Positions 1-12,273 of a stretch of 64,000 nucleotides of DNA are shown here, one piece after another. Numbering within the stretch: position 1 is the first letter of the stretch; every line of letters begins with the position of its first letter. A program made the position numbers and the translations under genes. The notes under the pieces were generated by a model that did not search any database, was not told the origin of the DNA, and saw only the letters and a program-made list of their open reading frames with translations. Origin of the DNA: Edolisoma coerulescens (lineage: Eukaryota; Chordata; Aves; Passeriformes; Campephagidae); NCBI GenBank assembly GCA_013397115.1, contig VWZW01004381.1, positions 734,504-798,503 on the forward strand, in the 5' to 3' direction.

Positions 1-1300
1 CTGCCAGGCCGGAGGAAATTCAGAGCAGGTTCAAAGCAGAGCTGAAGCCAGCAGCAAACAAGGCTCTCCATTGACATTCTCTGCACACGCAGCCTGACGC
101 CCTCCTCACGAGGAGAAAAAAAAATGCAGTTTCCTGTGGCTCGGGGGACTTCAGGAACACACTGTGCCTCCTGGAAAAGGGCAGCCACAAGTCACAACTT
201 CTCAGTCCTGCCTCAGTTTCCACACCTGTAAAATGGAGCCATGCAAGGCCAGAGGCTGGGAGGCTTCTTCACCTTCTGTGGGACATGGGGCACGAAAAGT
301 CACCAAAAACTATGGTATAGGACACAAACTGTGTTACAGAGAGCTCCCCGCACAGCCACGTTCCACTTCCCAGCCCAGCAAAGGGAGAGATTCAAATGCT
401 TCTGGAAAAGGGAGTTGGTTTTGTGAGGAAGGTGAAGCTTTGGGAAATAAGGGAATATTTAGTAATGAGGGCGTCAGCCTGAGCCTTGGGAGCCTTCAGC
501 TCCATCCCAGCCCTGCTACCGACTCCCTGTGTGATGCTGCGTGCATCCCTGAGCCTCTCCGGGGCTGTGGATACCCACAGCCCACCTCTTGGAGAGGGTG
601 AGGATGGATCCATCACAGACACCACCAGCCCGACCTGCTCCCGGATGGACTCGGGGAATTCTGGGGGAAAAAACATCAAGAACCAGCTCCTTTCTCAGCT
701 GCTGCCCTGCAGCAGTGCCGATGGAAGAGGGAGGGAATGGGAGGGCTCCATGCCGATGGAGAGAAGCAGGAGGGCTCAGTGCCACCCACTCCATCCCTTG
801 CTGATGCTCAGAAGCCCCCCCAGTGCCAGTCCAGGGGTTATTCCTGCACACTGTGGTGGCCAGGCTGGTTTTGGGGCACTGCTGTCTGCTCCCTCATTCC
901 ACGGAACATATAATGTTCGGCAGAGTACGGGCGGCCCCGCTGCCAAGCCTGATGTCATGCTCTCATTATGTCATTTGTGGGCCCGCTCTGCCTCCATCTC
1001 ACAAAAAGGGAGGGAGAGGGAGGGAGGGCAGCGCTTCCCCAGCCCTTTTGGTGCATGGAGCCCTGCCAGGACAGTAATGGGAAAAGCATCCAGAGACAGA
1101 GAAGCGTCTGAGCGAGAGGAGCCCGCGCGGCTGGGGCAGAGCACGGCGGGGCCGCAGGAGAGAAGCTCCAGGTCTGTAAGCCGTGACCAAGGCTGAGGTT
1201 TCTGTGGGGCAGTGAAGCTCCAGAGGTGCCAGAGAAAGACAGCTCCCAGCAAAGCCCAGCAGTGCTCCCACAGTGCTCCCGTTTCTCACCCCATCACGCA

Positions 1301-1456
1301 GGCTGTGGCTGCCCCATCCCTGGAAGTGTCCAAGGCCAGGTTGGATGGGGCTTGTAGCAACCTGGGACAGTGTAAGGTGTCCCTGCCCAGGGCAGGGGGT
1401 GGGGCTTGATGGGCTTTAAGGTCCCTTTGAACCCAAACCATTCCAGGATTCTATGA
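1301..1456 (+). mobile_element. CR1 LINE 3' end
   Basis: Typical CR1 3' UTR from ggctgtggctgccccatccc to the terminal attctatg-like octamer, in sense orientation on the + strand. It is 5'-truncated, as most CR1 copies are. Confidence 0.92.
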
Positions 1457-2869
1457 AAAGCCAGGCTGTACCGTTCCACACCCTGAGGACACAGTCAGGA
1501 CAAGGGACAGAGGGACATGTGAGATGGCTGGTGAGACACAGCGAAGCCCAGAGCTTCCAGAGCCTTCCATCACCTGCCAGATCCACAAACTGCCCGAGAG
1601 ATCCCCTGCACAGCCCAAAGGCTGCCTCCCATGTTGCCATGGCAAACACTTCCCTGTCTCCAGGAACAAAAGGCAGCGCGGAGCTGATCCTGCCTGACAC
1701 ACAGAACAGACTTTCCAGAAAAGAGCAGGAAAAACTCTGTGTGCTTTTGCCTGCCTGAGCCAGGAAAAATTACAGGTTTTTGCTGATCTGATTCCTTTTT
1801 TTCTTCGTCTTTTGGCTTGCACCTCTCCAAGGAAGCACAGCAGAAGCAGTGTGCAGAGGTGAGGACAGAGATTATTTCCACAAATGGCTATGGAAATACG
1901 AAAAACACCGATTTTCCTGTGTGCTGGGCATGGGGAGCAATGCTGTGGTCGTGCAGTAGGAGCAGGGACACCCTGGCTGGCAGGAACAGCCTCAGCACTC
2001 TCCTGCACCAGGAATTCTCTGCCTTCCAACACAGACAGGAGGGAAACAGCACACGGAGATCTTCATCACCAGCTACTGGTTTCAATCATGCTGAAGCAGG
2101 GATTTTCCAAGGCCAAAGGATTCCAGCTCCACCACACATCACCCCCAAGAGCTGCAGCCCAGCACCAAGAGGGGCCTTTCACTGGTGGCAGGCAGCTCTG
2201 AGCACCCTCATCTCCCCGAGGCTGTCACAGCACGATGACAATTTATTCGTTCATTTTGAATTTATGAGTTTCAAATGCTGGCCCAAGTCCTTGGCTCTCT
2301 CTGAGGAATTTGCCCCAAAAGACTTTTCATAAAAATTCATCTAAAAACTGAATGTTTTTCTTCTTACAGCAAAATCCTAATTGTTGATATGAAATGCAAG
2401 GCGAGATGAGCATCTCTGCCATGTTCTGTACACTCTGTGTTCTCCTGAAGAGAGTAAAGCACTCCCAATATGCCCTCACAGTGCCAGGAGCAGACCCTGA
2501 TGTCTCGCCCAGCTCCTGCAGCACCACAAGCAGGTCACCTCATCACTGGGGGCTCCCTGAGCAGGGGGTGAAGCAATGCTTCTCCCTCACCTCACTGCCT
2601 TGCCTCATCCTGCTCAAGCCTCTCCCTGAGCACCAGCACAACGAGACCCTTGGATTTGTAGGAGTAAATCGAAGGTTGGGGCCACAGGCTCTTCACAGCT
2701 CAGGAAAAGGGGCTGTGAGAGCCTGTGCTCTGAGAAGCAGGGAAAAGACTGAGCTGAGAGCACCCCAGGTGACACAGTCCCTCCTACATTCCCTCTGCTC
2801 CTCTGCCCGTGCCTCACTCCTGGAGCAAACAGAGGAGGTGAGGCTGCAAACACCTGCAGGACACACAGA

Positions 2870-3148
2870 CAGGGCATCCCTGCCACAGCCAAGGGACCCC
2901 CATCACAGCCAGAGTGCCCCAACCACGGCCAGGCCACCCCCACCACGATCAGAGCACTGCGATCAGAGCTATGGCACCCCTGCCACAGCCACGGTGTCCC
3001 CATCACGGCCAGGGTGTCCCAAACACAGTCGGGACATCCCCGTCACAGATCCTCACAATAGCCAGGGCATCCTAACCACGGGCAGGGCATTTGAACCACG
3101 GCCAGGGCATCCCAACCCTGGCCAGGGCACCCCCACAAGGGTCGGGAT
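2870..3148. repeat. 20-bp minisatellite, 13 full units plus one truncated
   Basis: The unit is close to cagggcatcccaaccacggc. Nine units run in register from 2870 to 3049, a 13-bp truncated unit follows at 3050-3062, then four more full units (3063-3142) and a fragment. Divergence between units is moderate, so the array is old. Confidence 0.9.
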
Positions 3149-5033
3149 AAGCCCTCCCTCCAGGTGGGAGCTGTCTGCAGAGCAGCTGTGGCTCCAGGAG
3201 CAGCTCCTCGCATCCCTGCAGCCAGCAGCTTTCCGCAGACTTTCCCAAATAAGGTTATGAAGCCGGAGCAGGGATGGAGCCACTCGCACAAAGGGGACGT
3301 GTTACCTCATGCAGCGACGTCATGCTCTGGCAGGGCCGTCCTGGAGCCCATGGCATCATGTGCTCCATCCCTCTCCCCCCGGCCAGGGGGCTGGGAGGGG
3401 GCTCCCAGGATCCGGGACCCGCAGCTCAGCTCCTCTTACAAGTTATTCTTACGCTGAGCTGACTTCACCTCCTCACTTCCACCACCCAAGCGGAGACAAA
3501 GGCGAGCGGGGCACTGGGGTGCCACCAGGGGTCTACAGCGCTTGGGGAGGCCAGGAAGGTGCTCCAGTGGGACAGGGAGATGGATACAGGGATGGCCACC
3601 GTTATGAGAGGTCCCTCCCACCTTCTGAGCCATCCAAGTGACCAGGAGCCGGCACTGACCGGGGCTGGCACCGGCCGTGGTCCTTCCCTCGCTGCCAAGA
3701 GGTGACTTCATGTGGCACAGAACAAGGAAGAAACCTCAGGCATCACCCAGCCCTGCGACACCACGGCAAAGGATGGGAGCAGCAGAGACATCCAGCTCGG
3801 GAAAGCAGCAACCCAAATACTGAAATCAAGCTGATGTCCATAATTAGCGCCGCACGTAAACGAGCTGTCTGCAGTTCCAGCCAGGGAAATGTCAGCCCTG
3901 CAAACACACATTTGTTTCATGGAAAGTCTGCAAAGCAACCGAAGATGTGATAAATCCAAGTATCTCCCCAGCACACGTGGCAGAGCTCAAGCAGATCCTA
4001 CGAAGATGCTTGCAGCCCAAATCCAACTGCTTTCCACGCTGATCCCCACTTCTTCCCCCAAAACACATCTGTCCCACGTCCTGTGCCATTGTGTGCCAAC
4101 ACACAGCAATTCCAATGCCCAGTTCTGGTCTCCTGAAAACCCAGCGTGTTTCCAAGCCAGCATGTTGGGAACCCAGGGACATCTGATTTTACCATAAAAA
4201 GGGAGCCCTCTGGAAGCTGTAATTTAGGGATTACACAGCCAAGCTACTCAGTGCTTAATCTTCCTTACACAAAGTAAAGAGTTTTCAATAAATGTTTAGG
4301 TATTACTGATACTAATTCACCACTGGGACAGGGAATGGCACAGATAATCTTTGTGTCTTGGTTTTTTATTACTCAATTTGTATTTATTTTATAAGTGAGG
4401 CTTTTCCTTGGACAGCTGTCCTCTACGGATGTGAGAAATAATAAAACCCCAATGCTATTTAGTCCTAGCACTGTAAATTCTGCAGTACACAGCAAAGGAG
4501 CCACAGGCAGGGTTCATGGGATGCAGGAGGCTCGGGATAATGCTGGACTGATCACAGGGATGTGTCACTGAGCTGACACTGGAGCTGGAGCCAAGGGACA
4601 CAGAGAACTCCAGGAAGTCTTCTCCAAAGCACACGTTCCATTTGCAAACACTGGTAAAGTCTGGCCTGTTCCTTGGAAACCTTCTGGGGTATCTGTGTTT
4701 TGTATCCCAAAAGGAACAGGGGAACAATCTGGGCATCACTGATACAGAATGAGAGCCATGAGTCAGGGACTGCCTGATCCTCGAAAACACGGGGAGATCT
4801 GTAAAAACCTTCATGCCACTTCCAAGCTGAATTCAGAGCACAGCCCAGCTGAGAGAAAGTGAGACTAATAAGGCAGTATCAGATCAAAAGTAATTTCTTC
4901 AAACAGCAGGGAAATAATTCTCTCATCTCTCACAGAGAACAGTCAGTGCGTTGTCAGGCACCGGCACCAGCAGCACAAACAAAGGGAAAACAAAGCCACA
5001 AGCAGCAAAACAGGGCCCTCGCAGGGGAGCAGG

Positions 5034-5140
5034 GAATCCTGGAATGGTTTGGGTGAGAAGGGACCTTAAAGATTCTCCAGTTCCACCTCCTGCCATGGGC
5101 AGGGACACCTTCCACTAGCCCAGGTTGCTCCAAGCCCCGG
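5034..5140 (-). mobile_element. CR1 LINE 3' fragment
   Basis: Reads gaatcctggaatggtttggg, then the purine-rich block and the ttccactag/ggttgctccaagcc segment. This is the complement of a CR1 3' end, so the element is on the - strand. Confidence 0.9.
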
Positions 5141-6412
5141 AGTTCACAAAGGATTGAGGATTTAGGAGGAACAGCAGCAACCAGGCAAAGCCTCTTGGGA
5201 CAGGTAAAGCAGACATGCAGAGGGCACACTGGATCCAGAGGACACACAGGAAAGTCTCATGGCCAAAGCCACGAGGTGGCTGAAGGACAGTGTCACCACA
5301 TCCCTGACTCCCTCTGGGTGTGGGGTGAGCTCCTGCTGTGGACCTCCCACTGCTGGAGCAGCACAAAGCTGAGCAGACCAAACTGAAAGGGTTTTTGGCC
5401 ATTTCCTCCTGAGTGACTTGAAAAGTTTGAGCTCCAGGTCCTGTTCCCAAATTCCCCAGGCCATACCTCCTGCAGGGCACACGGAGCACATGGATGGGGA
5501 CAGCACCAGCCTGGCTCCACACAGACCTGCCAGGACCCACCTCGGTGCTGACAGGGACACAACTTCCCATTCCCCCTGTCCCCAGAACTGGACTGTCCCT
5601 TCCCATGGCAGGTAACACTCCTCAAACCTTTCCCTTTCACAGCTGACAGTCCCAATCTGTTCAACCTTTAGCTAACAGCCCCCTCCAACACCTCCAAGTT
5701 TTCCAGGTTCCTGGGTGGTTGCAGAAGAAAAACAGTTTTGTGTCTATTTTAGCCCTGTCTGTCACTTGATTTTCATCTCCAATATGTTTTACCAACAACA
5801 TTTCATTTAAGAGGCTCCCCGTTTCAGGCTCTCACCAACATCCTTCAGCTCCAGCATGGGATGTTCCCTGAAAATAGCTGATGGGGAAAAAGACAAGAAG
5901 AAAGGAAGATCCACTCAGGTCCAGGCCTGGCAGAGCGTTGTCAGTGATGGAAACCAACTTTGAGCAGGACTTTGCAGCACAGCCTGTGCTGGAGAGCTCA
6001 TGAGCCTCTTGACTTACTTTCTTCCTCCCCAGAGGGAAAACTCGTGGATTTGGGGTCATCAGATTAGTACTTGATAAGTTTAAAAACAGCCCAAATGGTG
6101 CTGCTCCATGATGCTGAGCACAGCCATGAGTTCACAGCCACTGCCTGTGACAGAAAATCCCCAGACCAGGAGAGCTGGGAGCAAAAAGCAAAGTGCAGCA
6201 TGTTCAGGCCCCCAGACCCAGCCAAACCACGGCTGCAGCACAATCCAGTTGTGTCTTCCCTGCAGTCCTGATGTTAGGGCTGCTTTCCATGGTTTATCCC
6301 AACAACTCAAACACTGCAGATCATCGGATTCCATACACTGATTCCTGCGCCAAGCCCAAGCAGGCAGCTCCCAGCCTTCCAGAGGATGTTCCCATCTCCC
6401 ATAAAGACTCTG

Positions 6413-6451
6413 AGAATCACTGAAAGGTTTGGGTTGCAAGGGACCTTAAAG
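6413..6451 (-). mobile_element. CR1 LINE 3' tip (inverted partner)
   Basis: A piece of about 40 bp of the CR1 3' end in antisense orientation (gggttgcaagggaccttaaa). It is directly followed by a sense-orientation CR1 piece. Confidence 0.8.
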
Positions 6452-6452
6452 G

Positions 6453-6584
6453 CAGGATGGGGCTTGGAGCAAACTGATCTAGTGGGAAGTGTCCCTTCCC
6501 ACGGCAGGGGGTTGGAACTGGATGGGTTTTAAGGTGCCTTCCAACCCAAACAATCGTTTGGGTCAAGTCTATCATTCTATGAAA
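6453..6584 (+). mobile_element. CR1 LINE 3' end
   Basis: Sense CR1 3' UTR from ggatggggcttggagcaaac to the attctatg octamer. A 10-20 bp extra stretch containing tcgtttgggt interrupts the usual junction before the octamer. Confidence 0.88.
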
Positions 6585-6925
6585 CATTCTGAAGCCAGTG
6601 TTTAATCCCTTTAATACCTGTAGTGTTGATTTTTTCATTCCAATTCCTGACAAATACATGTGACATTGAGTCAAATTCAAAAATTTGACTCAGAATTCAA
6701 ATTCTGACTTCTTGTAGAAGTCAGATGTGTATTACATCAACGTCAGCATCTTCTGCTCCTCCACCTGCAAAGTTACTTAAAAGGCAGAGGTTTGGGAGAT
6801 CTATTTTCCATAAGTGGATTTTCCATGTTGACTGCCACTAATTACACCATCCCCTTGAATTTTTAGCTAATGCCATGCTAGGCACAGCACTGTTTCTCCC
6901 TGGGATAGAAAATCAGGACATTGGG

Positions 6926-7378
6926 CTAATGAATGTTTGTGCCACCCCATTTACCTTCTGTTAACACCGCCACAATGTTTGTTTTGATCCAGTCCCTGGG
7001 AATCTCCCTAAGGCCCAAAAATCCATTAAAAGTGAACATTAATAGCCCAGAGGGCTCTTCAGCCAGATCTTTAAAAATTCTTGGATGCAAAATATCTGAA
7101 CTTGCTGGTTTAAGAAGGTCTAACATTAATAGCAGCTGTTTAACATCCTCCTCGGTTACTGCTGGAGTGGAAAGTGTTTCATCATCCTCATATGATACAA
7201 ATACATCACCTGGCTTTTTTCCAAATAGAAAACAGAAATATTTACTGAGCACTCCTGCCTTTTCTGTATTTTCATTGATAATTTGACCATGTTCATCCAT
7301 TAACAGACCAGTATCATCTAATTCCTTTAATTCCCAATATACTTGCAAAACTCTACTCTTTTCAACCTTGCTGGACAC
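6926..7378 (-). mobile_element. LINE (CR1-clade) ORF2 remnant, linker before the reverse transcriptase
   Basis: A 150-codon open frame on the - strand. It includes EKAGVLSKYFCFLFGKK, then an acidic TEEDVKQLLLMLDLLKPASS block, LHPRIFKDLAEEPSG, and REIPRDWIKTNIVAVLT. This order matches the region of CR1-like ORF2 just before the reverse-transcriptase palm: the 'xVLNEFFASVF', 'GPDGIHPRVLRELA' and 'VPEDWKxANVVPIFKKG' blocks. The usual GPDGI core is changed to SSDIL and no RT catalytic motif follows, so it is a dead fragment. It has no stop codons in 450 bp despite divergence from the common avian CR1. Confidence 0.75.
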
Positions 7379-7544
7379 AGACTTTTCCTTAAGATTCTTT
7401 TGCTCACCAGTGTTTGACAGGCCTGAGCTGAGCCCACGCTCATCACAACCAACATTTCTCTTTCCTATCTTGTGTAATTTTTTTTCTGTAAGAGCTTCTA
7501 CTTCTCACTCAGGCTCTCACAATGCCAGAGGCAGAGTTTTGAGC

Positions 7545-7695
7545 ATTCACAGCTTCTCTGGGCAAGATGTGCCCCATCCTCACAGAGAAGAACTTCTTCC
7601 CAATATCCCATCTAACCCTCCCTCTATTGGTGTGAAGCCATTCCCCCTTGTCCTGGCCCTCCTGGCCCTTCAAAGTCCCTCTGCAGCTTTCCCTG
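7545..7695 (-). mobile_element. CR1 LINE 3' UTR fragment
   Basis: Contains the complement of the CR1 segment around cacagcttctctgggcaaga, the ttcttcccaatatcccatct block and the cccttgtcctggccct block. It is on the - strand and lacks the 3' tip. Confidence 0.88.
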
Positions 7696-8070
7696 TGTCC
7701 ATGACTGACCCTGTAAGGGCTCCTCTCTAAGGACCTGATGGCCCAATGCTTTGTTCTCCCCTTCCTTGCAGTGAAGATGATCAGGAAAGAGAAAATTACA
7801 GAAGTAAAAAACTTAGTGCTCTCCTGTATCTTCGTATTAAAAGAGGACCAGCCCCACCACGTATCCCTCAGGGATGGTTACAGCCTTAATTTGAAGCTCC
7901 TTAATTTGAAGCTGTTCCATAAAAAGCAATTTTCAGTCTTCTCTGCTCTCCATGCAAACTACTTTTTTCTGCAATTAAATCCCATCTTCCCATTTTCTCT
8001 AATTCTGGCCCATCCACAGCAGCTGCTTTGTCCTTGACATGCACAACCCCTGGATACCTGTGGGACGTTA

Positions 8071-8308
8071 ATCATGGAATCCCAGAATGGTTTGGGTTGG
8101 AAAGGACCTTAAAGGCTATCCAGTTCCAACCACAACACCTTCCACTATCCCAGGGTGCTCCAAGCCCTATCCAACCCGGCCTTGGACACTTCCAAGGATC
8201 TAGAGGCAGCCACAGCTTCTCTGGGCACCCTGTGCCAGGCCCTCACCACCCTATGAGTCAAGAATTTCTTACCAATAGCCCATCTAACCCTGTGCTCTTC
8301 CAGTTCAA
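8071..8308 (-). mobile_element. CR1 LINE 3' end
   Basis: Starts atcatggaatcccagaatgg and runs through the full CR1 3' UTR in antisense to the catctaaccc block. One of the longer copies in the left half. Confidence 0.93.
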
Positions 8309-8313
8309 AACCA

Positions 8314-8376
8314 ACAGAATCCTGGAATGGTCTGGGTTGGAAGGCACCTCAGAGATCATGTCGTTCCAAGCCACCT
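8314..8376 (-). mobile_element. CR1 LINE 3' tip, second copy
   Basis: A new CR1 3' tip (agaatcctggaatggtctgg) begins immediately after the preceding copy, same orientation. Only the first 60 bp or so are clear. Confidence 0.8.
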
Positions 8377-8915
8377 TATCTGCACCCAGTCAGCCAAAGT
8401 TTCCACAATTCTTCCAGAGAAGAGGAACATGTGGCACTGTGTAAGAGCTCATTGAGGGACCCCTCCATGACCATCCCAGCCCAGAACCTTCCTGAGCTCC
8501 AGCAGACCCTGGGTTTCCATGCCCAGGGCCGGGAGCCACATGCCCAGCACGGGTGCAGCTCCTCGGGCTCTGTGTGAGTGTTTGTTTGGGATTTTGTGAA
8601 TAGGGCTGCTTAGCACGTTGAGTCCTCCCCGCAGGGCTGATGTGTTAGAGCCGATTGGCTCCCTATTCCCCGAAGGAAACATCTGCACATTCCAGACACA
8701 TTCTGTAACGGGAGTGAAACCCATCCTTGAAGTGAAATTTTACAGCCTCCACAGTGCAAAATAACGATCGCTGGCAAGGGCCAGTGGAAAAGTAATGTTT
8801 AAAATATTATTACAGGGAAGCGGCTGCCAGAGCCTCAAATTAATCACTTGAACGTGTCTCTGGTGCGTTATGTAACGCTGGGCCAGCTCCCACCCGGAGC
8901 ACGGCTCCGCTCCGG

Positions 8916-9049
8916 NNNNNNNNNNNNNNNNNNNNNNNNNNNNNNNNNNNNNNNNNNNNNNNNNNNNNNNNNNNNNNNNNNNNNNNNNNNNNNNNNNNNN
9001 NNNNNNNNNNNNNNNNNNNNNNNNNNNNNNNNNNNNNNNNNNNNNNNNN
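8916..9049. other. Assembly gap (134 N)
   Basis: 134 consecutive N. The right edge enters directly into the 29-bp tandem repeat, which is the likely cause of the gap. Confidence 0.99.
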
Positions 9050-9160
9050 CCACTTCCTGCTGCCCAGCTCAGCTCCAGCCACTTCCCGCTGCCCAGCTCT
9101 GCTCCGGCCACTTCCCGCTGCCCAGTTCAGCTCCAGCCACTTCCCGCTGCCCGGCTCCCC
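9050..9160. repeat. 29-bp minisatellite beside assembly gap
   Basis: Three copies of a 29-bp unit beginning ccacttcccgctgcccag start at 9050, 9079 and 9108, with a fourth partial copy from 9137. The array abuts the 134-N gap, so more copies are probably hidden there. Confidence 0.85.
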
Positions 9161-10672
9161 TGCCATCCCCCAGAGCCAGGACAGACCCAGGCTCCCATTG
9201 CTGCCACGGGGACTGACATCCCCTTCTCTGTCTCTTTCAGGTGGGCCTGGGGGCAGCATTTCTTCCAGGTGTCCAATTTTTTCTTATGTTGAAGGAAATC
9301 CTGGGAGAGACAAGGACAAGGGGTGTTTCTCCATCACCTCTGAAAAGCAGCGTCTGCCACAGCCCTCTGCAGCAAAAGGAGCTGCTTCCCACCGAGGTCT
9401 GAAGGAGAGGGGAAGCTACAGGTCTGCTGGTCAAACTGGTTTGCTCGTCGCCCACCTGGTCTGGCCATGGGGCAGGTGACAGAAGAGGGACATTGTCCTC
9501 TCCTCGTGCGGTGATCACTAACTGGCAGGATCCAAATACAATAAAAATGCAACTGATGTTCAAAATAATAATAAAAAAAGGCCTCTGAAGGAAAGCAGGA
9601 ACACAAACAGGAGTGGATGCAGACACAGCTCCAGGGGAGGAAGGAAGGAAACGCTTGGCAGCCTGAACCAACAGCAGGAAGAGAAGGAGCGAAATGAGTC
9701 CAGCAGTACCAGCGAGAATCCTGAAGGCCCTCAGGAGGGATGTTCCTCCAGTAGAAATAAGGGCAAAACTCTGCTATCCACCAGGCTGAAGATACCATGA
9801 ATGTAGCCAGAAGCTTTGCTGATGAGGACGTCTCCATCTCTGCTATTCCATAGCTGTGTTGGTGGATCCAGCCCTTCCAGGTGGTGAGGGCTCAGCCCAA
9901 CCCGTGCCAAATTTCAGTCTCCCCGCAGGAACACAGGGGAGCAGAGGTGCTCTGGTGACAGGTAGCTCTGAGTCCTGGGCGGTCTCTGTGCAGAAGTTCC
10001 TCCTGAAGCTTGAGATAACAGCATTTCCAGGATTCCGAGGGAGAAAGGGCTTCCAAGTCACCGTTTTGTTGTAAACATCTCTCCAGCACAAAGGCTCCAT
10101 AATTCAAAGTCAGGCCCATGAATCCTTACTGGAACAGAAACACTCAAAGAATTCCTTAAGCGGCAGCTCTGGTTGATGCTATGTGCCGTAAATCTGAGGG
10201 CAGGGCAGACCCCAGAGCCAGGGACAGACAGAGCACAGGGATCTGGCCTGAAGAGGCCAAAGGACAGGCTTTCCCTAATCCCCCTGTGCCGGTGCTGACA
10301 CTGATCTGAGCTCCCCCAGCTTTTTTCAATGTGGTTGTTTGGGTTGGAGGGCTCTGCTCTCAATGTTTTTGCAGCACGTTCACTATAGAACCTTAAATAT
10401 CTTCCTTCTGAAAACAAAACCCAATTAGAACCCAATACAGAGCTGCTGGTTCCCGTACAAAAGCCATTTGCATGTTTCTGGCATTAATAATGTGTGTGGT
10501 TGGGCTGCTTCCTTTTAGCATTAGAAAGTCTTCTGTGATGCAGTCAGAATATTTCTGCTGCAAAAACGCTGATGTTCAGAGGCCCCAGAGTAGGTACAGA
10601 GGGAAGGGAGCAGCTTGCTCAGGCCTTCTGAACAGATTTGGGAGACAGAAACTCATTTGTTCCCTGCACAAG

Positions 10673-10910
10673 ATCATAGAATCCTGCAATGGCTTGGGTG
10701 GGAAAGGACCTTAAAGACCATCGAATTCCAACCCCTGCCATGGACAGGGACACCTTCTACTATCCCAGGTTGCTCCAAGCCCCGTCCAACCTGGCCTTGG
10801 ACACTTCCAGGGATGGGGCAGCCACAGCTTCTCTGGGCATCTTGTGCCAAGGCCTCCCCACCCTCACAGGGAGGAATTTCTTCCCAATATCCCATCTAAA
10901 TCTACTCTTC
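10673..10910 (-). mobile_element. CR1 LINE 3' end
   Basis: Begins atcatagaatcctgcaatgg and continues through the whole 3' UTR to ttcccaatatcccatctaaa. Antisense on the + strand. Confidence 0.94.
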
Positions 10911-12137
10911 AGAGTGCTCTCAAGTCAGAGCATGTGCAGGTGATGCACATTCCTGGTTCTTTCTGGACTGCTGGGCACAGGATCCTGCTCAGTGTCCTCC
11001 TCTGAACCCACCCTGACCAACAGACCCATCCAGGGATCCACCCACTTCCACATGCTGTACATGATGAGATCCAACAGCCCCTCAACACTCCAAGGGTTCA
11101 GGTGGCACAAGTGACTCCTCAGCAGTGACACAGCTGGAATGACACGAGCCTGACACTGCAGCAAGGAAGGGTCTGGATCTCCTGGGTTCAGCAGGACTTG
11201 CACATCCAATTCTACCCATTCTTTTGAAAACTTAAACTCCCAATAGGAGAGAGCCAAAACTGTAACATGATCTGCCTGAGACGAATAATTGTCCACACTT
11301 CTGCCAAGTATCAGGGGCTGAGAAATCCACTCTGCAACATATTTGGAGGTATGGGGTGGAGACCAAAGGACAGATCCCTGGAAAGAGCTCTGGAAGAATG
11401 CTTCAATCAAGTCATCAGCCTGTCCTGCAAAGATGCAGCTGACCTTGAGATAACCTGCTTTCCACTGTTTCCCTCAGCTCAACTCTTCCCCTTGGCTGGA
11501 CTGATCTCCACCTGTCCAGAGTGACAAGAACAATTTACCTCTGACCTTGGCTCGGTCAGACCCTCCTGGGCTTGTCTGTGCTGGCTGTAAAAGAGCTTCT
11601 GTGCAGCTCCTCTGCAGCCCTTCAGCAACTGCAAAGCCTCCTGTGCCCCAAAGGGCTCACGCTGCAGCTCAGGGGACAATGTGGGGCTGTGGAAAGAGCC
11701 ACCACGGGCTGAGAACACAGGTGTGTGCTCCTTAGGGAGGACCTCCAGGCTGCCCTGGGGAAGGACACGGAAGGCTCTGATCCTCCACCTTCCACAGCCC
11801 AGAGCCAGGCATCGTCCCCTGTCCTGGCACCCGAGTTATCCACAGGTGTGTGTACGTCACACGTGTTCCAGGACAAGGACAGCTTATCTCCAGAGCATCT
11901 TTTTCAACTCAAACTCAGGAAAAACAGGAGGAAATCACAGAAGCCATTCCACAGCCTACGGGAGGGAGTCCCAGTCTGCTTCCCGGTGGAACCACAGCGG
12001 GCACAGAGCTGGTGGCACAGGCTGGACCCACATCCCTCTCCCACAAGGAGCTGCTGCTCCTGCAGACTGCCCTCCCTGATCAGCTTGGGAAAAGAGAGGT
12101 CTCTCCCTCAAATATAACACACAATGCAGACACACTT

Positions 12138-12273
12138 GGAGCATCCAAGGCCAGGTTGGACAGGGCCTGGAGCAACCTGGCCTAGTGGAAGGTGTCCCTG
12201 CCCATGGCAGGGGGTTGGAATGAGATGGTCTTTAAGGTCCCCTCCAACCCAAAACATTCCATGATTCTGTGAT
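12138..12273 (+). mobile_element. CR1 LINE 3' end
   Basis: Sense CR1 3' UTR from ggagcatccaaggccaggtt to the terminal atgattctgtga. 5'-truncated. Confidence 0.93.

Noticed and set aside
2394..3260. A 288-codon + strand frame
   Set aside because: About a third of it is the 20-bp minisatellite, which is not a multiple of three, and the rest shows no recognisable domain.
2870..9160. The regular 20-bp and 29-bp repeats as a CRISPR-like array
   Set aside because: Units are directly contiguous with no unique spacers, and the genome is a bird's.
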